A stretch of 7,519 bases of DNA from an uncultured Atopobiaceae bacterium. Its GTDB lineage: Bacteria > Actinomycetota > Coriobacteriia > Coriobacteriales > Atopobiaceae. This document shows, piece by piece, positions 1 through 5,014 of the stretch; positions within the stretch are counted from its first letter, which is position 1; each line of letters starts with the position of its first letter. The notes beneath the pieces were generated by a model. The model was not told the origin of the DNA and ran no database searches. It saw only the letters and a program-made list of their open reading frames with translations. Made by a program: the position numbers and the translations under genes. Where the stretch lies: the NCBI GenBank assembly GCA_947303905.1, contig CAMYZR010000058.1, positions 1 through 7,519 on the forward strand, written 5' to 3'.

Positions 1-1424
1 ATCACATCCAGCAGGCGGGCCTGCGCGAGCGTCGGGTCCACGCTCTTTGGCGCGGCATACTCCGACACCTGCAGCCATCGGCCCGGAGTCTCGGAACCTT
101 CGTAGAGCTCGATGGCGACGGCGTAGTCGGGAAGGTCGGCATCATACACGCGATAGCAGCTCACGTCCTCGCGTCGCGCCCACTTGCGACGCTGCTTGTA
201 GACCTTTGCCAGGCGAGAGGCAAATTGCGCACTGCCCGCCACCAGCGTGTCCACCTGCTCTCCGGAGGGTAGCGCCGCACGCATGCGCTCCCTGTCTGCG
301 GCAACGCCATAGCTCCGCAGCGTGAGCTCTTGGGGTCCCGCCATGGTCCTCAGCGCGGATGTCGGTTCGCCCAAGACGAGGTCAGGCACGGTGTCTGGAG
401 TCAGGAGCTCAACCGGAGCGTCCTGGGGTATCTGTCGAATCGCTGCGGCAATGCGTGCCAATGCGTCGGCCTTTGCCGCCAGCTCGTGCTCGCGGATCCA
501 GGAGAGGTCGCCCGCAAGCAGCATGCCGGTAGGTGTCCCTTCGAGCTCGGACGTGAAGCGCGGCTCAACCTGCAGTCCCGCCGTGCGCAGCGACCTGCGC
601 ACGTTCGTCTGCGCACCGAGCTTCGTCTCGGAAAGCAGGAGCGCCACTTGGGGCGACGCCTGCAGTTGGTCGTATGCCTCCGCCCGGAGCGTGGACCATG
701 CCTCGGCATCGTGTTCGCGCCAGCCCTCGAAGCCCCAGCGCATGCGCAGCAGCCCCGGCGCGCCGTTGGCCGCCATGAGTGCCGCCTCGACGGCAAGCGT
801 TGCGGATCCGGCTATCGGCGCCAAGAGCGTGGCCTCACCTTGCCGGCAGAGCTCCTCCCAACCGCCCGCGGCCAGAAGGCCGGCCGCGTAGTCCGCCCTC
901 AGGTGGCCCTCGCCCCTTTTGGCGTCCTGCCTCTCGTACCCACGCCTGAAGAGCGGCTCGCCTGCAAGGTCGATGCCGATCGTGGCGCGCTCTCGCGAGA
1001 TGCGTACCACCACGCGCAGGTCGGGCTGGACGGTGCTCGCCTGTGGCCGCGTGCCGGTGCGTGCCAGCATGCGGTCGTTGATGGCATCGCGTGCGCGCAG
1101 GGAGACGAACTTGGTGTTGCGCAGCTCGGCGTTGGTGCCATGGGCGTCAATGGCATAGGTGACGGTGGGGGACAGATGCTCCTCCCATGCGACTCCCGCC
1201 ACGGTCTCATAGAGCTCGTCGGCATTTGTGGCTGCGCCACGAGCCAGCACCAGCACCACGCGCGAGGCGAGTCGCGACCACAGGCACGCACGGTATGCGT
1301 CGCGTATGTCGCCGGCAAAGGCGACCTGTCCCTGCAGGGGCCTTGCCTGCGAGAGCCCCAGAGCGGTGAGCTCGTCGGCGAGAAGGCGCTCGAAGCCGAG
1401 CGGGCAGGTGGCAAACAGATCCAT
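1..1424 (-). CDS. rlmKL: RlmKL-type 23S rRNA guanine methyltransferase, N-terminal 474 residues (partial; RlmL active site degenerate)
   Basis: The frame is open from an ATG at 1424 to the left edge (474 codons plus two bases). The family protein in E. coli is about 702 residues, so roughly a third is missing, including the RlmK catalytic core. The start MDLFATCPLGFERLLADEL matches the family N terminus and is preceded by a GAGAAAG-like ribosome site. A THUMP-type RNA-binding region lies at about 45-155. Next comes a Rossmann-like methyltransferase domain (about 160-330), recognised by APGLLRMRWGFEGW near 222-235. The linker KWARREDVSCYRVYDADLP (about 414-432) and SEYAAPKSVD (454-463) begin the RlmK half. 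In the family RlmL makes m2G2445 and RlmK makes m7G2069 in 23S rRNA. Here the SAM motif, normally DPMCGSGT, reads APIAGSAT (202-209), and the NPPY motif position reads GDLS (305-308). I infer the RlmL half is inactive while the RlmK half may still work. Family assignment is sure; activity is not. Confidence 0.9.
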   Translation of the reverse strand, partial: MDLFATCPLGFERLLADELTALGLSQARPLQGQVAFAGDIRDAYRACLWSRLASRVVLVLARGAATNADELYETVAGVAWEEHLSPTVTYAIDAHGTNAELRNTKFVSLRARDAINDRMLARTGTRPQASTVQPDLRVVVRISRERATIGIDLAGEPLFRRGYERQDAKRGEGHLRADYAAGLLAAGGWEELCRQGEATLLAPIAGSATLAVEAALMAANGAPGLLRMRWGFEGWREHDAEAWSTLRAEAYDQLQASPQVALLLSETKLGAQTNVRRSLRTAGLQVEPRFTSELEGTPTGMLLAGDLSWIREHELAAKADALARIAAAIRQIPQDAPVELLTPDTVPDLVLGEPTSALRTMAGPQELTLRSYGVAADRERMRAALPSGEQVDTLVAGSAQFASRLAKVYKQRRKWARREDVSCYRVYDADLPDYAVAIELYEGSETPGRWLQVSEYAAPKSVDPTLAQARLLDV

Positions 1425-1454
1425 GACAGGCTTTCTCACGAGGTTTAAGTCCCA

Positions 1455-1483
1455 ACCATACTATCAGCTACGAGGCATGGCAG
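1455..1483 (-). promoter_or_regulatory. Possible sigma-70-type promoter for rlmKL
   Basis: On the minus strand CTGCCA (1483-1478, four of six matches to TTGACA) is followed by a 17-base spacer and TATGGT (1460-1455, four of six matches to TATAAT). This would start transcription about 25 bases before the rlmKL start codon. The spacing is ideal, but both boxes are weak and such matches occur by chance. Confidence 0.25.
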
Positions 1484-1582
1484 TACCTTGGCGACACCAA
1501 GCGAGCGTCGCATCCCCATACCCCTCGCCGTTAATGCGCACCCGTTACCCAACTGCCTGTGTGGGCGGCCCGTGCCACTGGC

Positions 1583-1588
1583 TATCAT
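1583..1588 (+). promoter_or_regulatory. Candidate -10 element TATCAT upstream of the phosphosugar mutase gene
   Basis: TATCAT matches the -10 consensus TATAAT at five of six positions and lies 61 bases before the ATG at 1650. No convincing -35 box sits 16-18 bases upstream. The surrounding heptamer CTATCAT (1582-1588) recurs in the other divergent intergenic region, at 4687-4693 and 4887-4893, which is the main reason for noting it. Confidence 0.3.
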
Positions 1589-1608
1589 CAGAGCAGGCAT
1601 GTAGCTGT

Positions 1609-1627
1609 TGCGGACGCCGAGTCCGCA
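1609..1627 (+). repeat. Perfect 7-bp inverted repeat in the mutase 5' leader
   Basis: TGCGGAC (1609-1615) and GTCCGCA (1621-1627) are perfect inverted complements around a 5-base loop, GCCGA. The hairpin lies in the presumed untranslated leader, about a dozen bases before the AGGGAAG ribosome site. It could stabilise the mRNA or be an operator. No U-run follows, so it is not a terminator. Confidence 0.45.
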
Positions 1628-1649
1628 CGACAAGATGAAGGGAAGACGC

Positions 1650-3371
1650 ATGGATAAAGACGTTCAGGCCACAGTCGACCTTTGGGCTGAGAAGGTCACC
1701 ATTCCCGACCTCAAGGAGGAGCTCGACGCTCTTATCGCCGCTGGTGACGAGGACAAGCTCTTCGACGCCTTCTATCGCAGCCTTGAGTTTGGTACCGCAG
1801 GTCTGCGCGGCACCCTTGGTGTCGGCACCAACCGCATGAACGAGTACGTCGTGGGCCAGGCGACCAAGGGCGTCGCCGACTACCTCAACGCTCACTATGA
1901 GAACCCGACCCTGGCCCTCGCCCGTGACTCCCGCCTGAAGGGCGAGGAGTTCCAGAAGGTCGCCGCCGGCATCCTCGCCGCCAACGGCGTCAAGGTGTTC
2001 CTGTTCCCGCGCATCGAGCCGGTCCCCACGCTGTCGTTCGCGGTCCGTCACCTCGGCACTTCCGCAGGCATCGTTCTCACCGCATCCCATAACCCCGCAG
2101 CCTACAACGGCTACAAGGTCTACAACGACAACGGTGGCCAGATCACCGACGAGGCCGCCAAGGAGATCAGCGCCAACATCGCCGCCGCCGACTTCTTCGG
2201 TCTCGACTGCATGGACTTTGACGAGGGCCTCGCAAACGGCATGATCAACTGGATCGACGACGAGGTCATCGATGCCTTCATCGCCGCCGTCAAGAAGGTC
2301 TCCGTCCCCGGCTTCAAGGCTGACGAGTCCTACTCTGTCGTCTACACGCCGCTCAACGGCACCGGCATGGAGTGCGTCACCAAGATCCTCAAGGAGATCG
2401 GCGTCGACAAGGTGTCGGTCGTTCCCGAGCAGAAGGATCCCGACGGCAACTTCCCGACCTGCACCTATCCCAACCCCGAGTTCCGTGCGGCCCTCGAGCT
2501 CGCCCTCAAGCTCGCCGAGGAGGTCAAGCCCAACCTGGTCGTCGCCACCGACCCGGATGCCGACCGCATGGGCACCGCCATCCCGCACGACGGCGAGTAC
2601 AAGCTGCTCTCCGGCAACGAGATGGGCGTCCTGCTGATGGACTGGCTGATCAAGATGGCCGAGGCCAACGGCGAGGATCCCAAGGAGAAGGTCGCCGTCA
2701 CCTCCATCGTCTCCTCCACCATGCCTGACGCGCTGGCCAAGGACAAGGGCTTCGAGCTCCGTCGCGTCCTCACCGGCTTCAAGTACATTGGCGACCAGAT
2801 CGACCAGCTCAAGGACGCTGGCGAGGAGGATCGCTACCTCATGGGCTTCGAGGAGTCCTATGGCTACCTCGTGGGCACCCACGCTCGCGACAAGGACGCC
2901 ATCGTGGCCGTCGAGATGTGCGTCGAGATGGCTTCCGACTACGCCTCCAAGGGCATGGACCTCTATGAGGCCATGGACGCCCTGTATCAGAAGTACGGCT
3001 ACTACATCAACGGCATCGTCAACGCCTCGTTCCCGGGTGCCGCTGGTGCCGACAAGATGGCCGCCCTCATGAAGAGCCTCCGCGAGGAGCCGCTCGCTGA
3101 GATCGCCGGCCTCAAGGTCGTCGGCATGACCGACTTCGCCACTGGTCCCGAGATGCCGCGCGTCTCCGGCCTGCAGAAGGAAGCCCCGCAGGTTCTTCCG
3201 CCCGCAAACGTGATCGAGTACCAGCTCGAGGACGACAACAAGATCATCTTCCGTCCGTCCGGCACCGAGCCCAAGATCAAGGCGTACCTGTTCGCCAAGG
3301 GCGCCACGCGCGCTGACGCCGAGGCCATCGAGGCCAAGCTGCGCGCCGCTGCCGAGGAGATCTTCGCCTAG
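1650..3371 (+). CDS. pgm: Phosphoglucomutase/phosphomannomutase family phosphosugar mutase (PgcA-type), 573 aa
   Basis: This is a complete alpha-D-phosphohexomutase, a cytoplasmic Mg-dependent enzyme that moves phosphate between C6 and C1 of hexoses. All four family signatures are present in order. The active-site serine loop TASHNP is at 144-149 (Ser146 is the phosphorylated residue). The metal site DPDADR is at 301-306, the sugar-binding loop GFEESYGY at 399-406, and the phosphate-binding loop RPSGTEP at 535-541. The length of 573 fits the PgcA/PGM2-like branch (about 570-600) rather than the roughly 450-residue bacterial PMM/GlmM branch. I chose the ATG at 1650 because AGGGAAG ends about six bases upstream; an in-frame ATG at 1635 and another at 1608 would lengthen the protein. 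Codon use is strongly skewed to C/G-ending codons, suggesting high expression. The likely role is interconverting glucose-6-P and glucose-1-P, feeding the rfb genes downstream, glycogen or UDP-glucose. Phosphomannose or phosphopentose activity cannot be excluded from sequence. Confidence 0.93.
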   Translation: MDKDVQATVDLWAEKVTIPDLKEELDALIAAGDEDKLFDAFYRSLEFGTAGLRGTLGVGTNRMNEYVVGQATKGVADYLNAHYENPTLALARDSRLKGEEFQKVAAGILAANGVKVFLFPRIEPVPTLSFAVRHLGTSAGIVLTASHNPAAYNGYKVYNDNGGQITDEAAKEISANIAAADFFGLDCMDFDEGLANGMINWIDDEVIDAFIAAVKKVSVPGFKADESYSVVYTPLNGTGMECVTKILKEIGVDKVSVVPEQKDPDGNFPTCTYPNPEFRAALELALKLAEEVKPNLVVATDPDADRMGTAIPHDGEYKLLSGNEMGVLLMDWLIKMAEANGEDPKEKVAVTSIVSSTMPDALAKDKGFELRRVLTGFKYIGDQIDQLKDAGEEDRYLMGFEESYGYLVGTHARDKDAIVAVEMCVEMASDYASKGMDLYEAMDALYQKYGYYINGIVNASFPGAAGADKMAALMKSLREEPLAEIAGLKVVGMTDFATGPEMPRVSGLQKEAPQVLPPANVIEYQLEDDNKIIFRPSGTEPKIKAYLFAKGATRADAEAIEAKLRAAAEEIFA

Positions 3372-3395
3372 GAGCAATTGCCATACGGCATGTCC

Positions 3396-3427
3396 AGGGA
3401 CCCGTGCATCGCACGGGTCCCTTCTTG
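3396..3427 (+). terminator. Rho-independent-type terminator of the mutase gene
   Basis: GGGACCCGTGC (3397-3407) pairs perfectly with GCACGGGTCCC (3411-3421) around an ATC loop, and A3396-T3422 extends the stem to 12 bp. The stem is followed by TTCTTG, a short imperfect U-tract. It begins 25 bases after the mutase stop codon. Stem quality is high and the tail is modest. Confidence 0.75.
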
Positions 3428-3450
3428 TAGGTGACCTGTCGAGACTGTCC

Positions 3451-3466
3451 GGTGCGATCCCGCACC
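3451..3466. repeat. Small inverted repeat between the two convergent terminators
   Basis: GGTGCG (3451-3456) and CGCACC (3461-3466) form a 6-bp stem with loop ATCC. No T-run follows on either strand. It is the middle one of three hairpins in the 165-bp convergent gap and has no evident function. Confidence 0.4.
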
Positions 3467-3482
3467 ATAGCATCCAGGGGAG

Positions 3483-3515
3483 AAAAAACGGGCCCAGAGT
3501 TGCCTCTGGGCCCGT
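3483..3515 (-). terminator. Strong intrinsic terminator of the C39-like gene
   Basis: Read on the minus strand, a perfect 12-bp stem (arms 3515-3504 and 3499-3488, ACGGGCCCAGAG with its complement, four-base loop) is followed directly by a run of T (3488-3483). This is the classic rho-independent form. It lies just past the stop codon at 3537 and is correctly oriented only for the minus-strand gene. Confidence 0.9.
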
Positions 3516-3536
3516 GGCTGTGTTTGTCGACGCCTG

Positions 3537-4652
3537 TTACGCGGACTCGTCGGTCGACTCGCCGGTGTCCTCGCTGGTGGCGTCCGGAGAGGTGGCGGCG
3601 TCGGTGCTGCCCGTGGTGCCAGCCGCTGCCGTAACGGAGTAGGCGGTGTCCGTCTTGCTGGCGACGGCTCCGAGCGACCAGGTGTGCGACGTGGCGATTG
3701 CCGAGGTCGGGTCATACACGGTGATGGAGTTGTCGGAGTTGAGGCTGATGACCACGGCCCAGTGAGCGTTGTTCGATCCGATGCCCGAGTCGCTCTTGAG
3801 CTTGATGACCACCGGCACGCCGTCCTCCGCGAGCGGGATGTAGATGCCATCGGAGGATGCCTCGACGCTCGTGGCGACCAGACCGGCCTCGGAGGCGTGG
3901 TTGGTGAGGAAGGAGTCATCCATGCCGGTCGTGCCGCTGGCCAGCTTGGCGGAGGTCACGGCCTGGGCGATGGTGGCGGGGTCGTAGGTCGTCTTGCCGG
4001 ACAGGCCCATGGAGGCGATGGAGAGCGCGACGGGACCGGAGCCCGTGGAGCCGACGATGCCGTCAGCGTAGGACGCATAGCCCCAGCGCGGATCGAAGGT
4101 GTAGAGCTTGGGATACTCGCCCTGCGGCACGGCGGCATCGTAGGGCTGCGTGCTGCCGTCAGCCTTGACGCTTCCGGCCACGAACTCGATGGCCTCCGGC
4201 TCGGCGATGGCGAGGTCGATCAGGCGCTCGTCGGTGATCTTGTCGGCGTTCTTGGCAATGCTGGCAAAGGCTTCGTTGCGATCGAGCACCACGGCGAGAC
4301 GGTCGGTCTCCTCCGCGGATACGCCATATGCCACGCGCTTGTCCTCGGGATTGACCTTGACCTCCTTGGCCTCATCCTTCTTGGTGTTGCGTGCGCTGCA
4401 GCCCTTGACGCAGCTCGTGACGCCAAAGATGAGGGCGATGATCAGCAGGATGCCGACGACACCGACGATGATGATGCGCGGGTTGATGCTGCGAGACGAC
4501 GACTGGCGGCGGCTGCTGCCGACGCGATAGCCCGTGTCGCGACCCTGCAGTGGCTTGCGGCCATTTGAGCTGCTGGAGCGGCGGGACGAGTTGGAACGGC
4601 GTGTCGAGCCTGAACCTGACCTGCGGCGTCTGTCTGATTGTGCGGTTGCCAT
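3537..4652 (-). CDS. Membrane-anchored C39-peptidase-like protein with substituted catalytic Cys, 371 aa
   Basis: Three parts can be seen. Residues 1-57 are rich in Arg, Ser and Gly and strongly basic. Residues 58-79 form one hydrophobic helix (IIIVGVVGILLIIALIFGV), followed by Cys81 and Cys85. Residues from about 90 onward should lie outside the cell by the positive-inside rule. The extracellular part contains a C39-like (papain-fold) domain at about 180-340: LYTFDPRWGYASYADG (183-198), GSTGSGPVALS (201-211), NAHWAVVIS (295-303) and VYDPTS (312-317). In the family the second motif is GxxGCGP, where Cys is the nucleophile. Here it is Ser205, codon TCC, at 4040-4038. The usual upstream Gln (QWDxRWG) is Thr185. 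His297 and Asp314 are kept. The tail, from about 342, is an acidic, Ser/Thr-rich low-complexity stretch. GAGAGGG seven bases upstream supports the ATG at 4652. It is a single-gene unit with its own terminator. I infer a non-proteolytic binding or scaffold role at the cell surface; the ligand is unknown. Confidence 0.8.
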   Translation of the reverse strand: MATAQSDRRRRSGSGSTRRSNSSRRSSSSNGRKPLQGRDTGYRVGSSRRQSSSRSINPRIIIVGVVGILLIIALIFGVTSCVKGCSARNTKKDEAKEVKVNPEDKRVAYGVSAEETDRLAVVLDRNEAFASIAKNADKITDERLIDLAIAEPEAIEFVAGSVKADGSTQPYDAAVPQGEYPKLYTFDPRWGYASYADGIVGSTGSGPVALSIASMGLSGKTTYDPATIAQAVTSAKLASGTTGMDDSFLTNHASEAGLVATSVEASSDGIYIPLAEDGVPVVIKLKSDSGIGSNNAHWAVVISLNSDNSITVYDPTSAIATSHTWSLGAVASKTDTAYSVTAAAGTTGSTDAATSPDATSEDTGESTDESA

Positions 4653-4685
4653 GAATAGACCCTCTCATGCTATGCGAATTGTTTG

Positions 4686-4714
4686 ACTATCATGCCAGTT
4701 AGTAGCAAAGACAA
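4686..4714 (-). promoter_or_regulatory. Probable promoter of the C39-like gene
   Basis: On the minus strand TTGTCT (4714-4709, four of six matches to TTGACA) is followed by exactly 17 bases and GATAGT (4691-4686, four of six matches to TATAAT). This predicts a start about 27 bases before the ATG at 4652, leaving room for the GAGAGGG ribosome site. The placement is good and box quality is moderate. Confidence 0.4.
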
Positions 4715-4779
4715 TCCCATACATCTTACGCCAGCTGATACTGCGAAGAAACAATCGAGTACATTGAATGGTACTGCAT

Positions 4780-4812
4780 GTTCGGCGTTTAAAGGAAAAA
4801 CCTGGTGCCGAG
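4780..4812. repeat. Imperfect hairpin in the rfbA upstream region
   Basis: GTTCGGC (4780-4786) pairs with GCCGAGC (4806-4812), seven pairs including one G-T wobble. The 19-base loop contains a nested AGG/CCT stem around AAAAA. There is no terminal T-run. It could be a protein-binding site or leader structure. The significance is uncertain. Confidence 0.3.
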
Positions 4813-4891
4813 CGGGCGAAGTGGACAACAGTAACGTATTTGTGCTGATTATGGCGCCCTCAATGGCGTGTTCTGCATCCAACGGGCTATC

Positions 4892-5014
4892 ATGATGAAG
4901 GGTACTCGAGCCGGGTACGCACATGAGCTCAATCATCCGCAGGCAGTGGTCATGCGGTCAATCTCGGCAGAGGCGCGTCGTCTCTGCGCAGAGGAGAGAA
5001 AGGCAGGCGCATGA
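4892..5014 (+). CDS. Candidate 40-residue upstream ORF overlapping the rfbA start by ATGA
   Basis: An ATG at 4892 opens a 40-codon frame (begins MMKGTRAGYAHEL, ends AEERKAGA) whose TGA (5012-5014) overlaps the rfbA ATG (5011-5013) in the ATGA arrangement typical of translational coupling. Against it: no clear ribosome site precedes 4892. GC at third codon positions is about 60 percent (24 of 40 by my count), lower than the neighbouring genes appear to be. The candidate -10 box TATCAT (4888-4893) overlaps its start codon. I recognise no homologue. It is recorded because the overlap is exact, but it may well be chance. Confidence 0.15.
   Translation: MMKGTRAGYAHELNHPQAVVMRSISAEARRLCAEERKAGA
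4902..4918. repeat. Short inverted repeat upstream of rfbA
   Basis: GTACTCG (4902-4908) pairs with CGGGTAC (4912-4918), seven pairs with one wobble, around loop AGC. No T-run follows in either direction, so it is not a terminator. It may be an operator or incidental. Confidence 0.3.
4967..4994 (+). repeat. GCAGAGG direct repeat with a complementary CTCTGC between the copies, just before rfbA
   Basis: GCAGAGG occurs at 4967-4973 and 4988-4994, 21 bases apart, about two helical turns. CTCTGC (4982-4987) lies between them and can pair with the upstream copy (9-base loop) or the downstream copy (palindrome CTCTGCGCAGAG, 4982-4993). The element lies immediately before the rfbA ribosome site, so either a two-site operator or alternative mRNA folds are possible. 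Function is inferred only. Confidence 0.35.

Larger units (their letters stand above)
4653..5010. other. 358-bp divergent intergenic region, AT-richer than its surroundings
   Basis: This gap between the C39-like gene and rfbA holds no gene I can support firmly. It contains the C39-like promoter (4686-4714), two imperfect hairpins (4780-4812 and 4902-4918), a TATCAT -10-like box (4888-4893) and TGGACA (4822-4827, five of six matches to a -35). That -35 is followed 19 bases later by GATTAT (4847-4852), a possible rfb promoter with non-ideal spacing. Short open frames exist on both strands (plus 4683-4895, minus 4936-4670, plus 4892-5014), none with homology I recognise. Base composition is visibly less GC-rich than in the flanking genes, typical of a regulatory region or of decayed or acquired DNA. 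Confidence 0.6.

Noticed and set aside
1..1424. The possibility that rlmKL is a frameshifted pseudogene
   Set aside because: All 474 codons read through without a stop, and conserved segments before and after the degenerate motifs stay in the same frame. The motif loss is by substitution, not frame damage.
330..1448. A 372-codon plus-strand frame opposite rlmKL
   Set aside because: The minus strand carries a clear RlmKL homologue over the same DNA. The plus frame has no recognisable domain, and its length follows from high GC content.
1608..1649. Upstream extension of the mutase gene to an ATG at 1608 or 1635
   Set aside because: The ATG at 1650 has AGGGAAG at proper spacing. The upstream stretch contains the leader hairpin and encodes no family sequence.
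1545..3473. A 642-codon open frame on the minus strand antisense to the mutase gene
   Set aside because: The plus strand encodes a complete enzyme with all family motifs. The antisense frame is rich in Leu, Val, Gly, Asp and His, as expected when GC-ending codons of a biased gene are read backwards, and it covers the terminator.
3684..4568. A 294-codon plus-strand frame opposite the C39-like gene
   Set aside because: It is low-complexity Gly, Asp and Val-rich sequence mirroring the real minus-strand gene, which has a ribosome site, a membrane helix and a terminator.
4683..4895. A 70-codon plus-strand frame in the intergenic region
   Set aside because: It has no ribosome site, no recognisable homology and codon use unlike neighbouring genes, and it overlaps the predicted promoter of the divergent gene.
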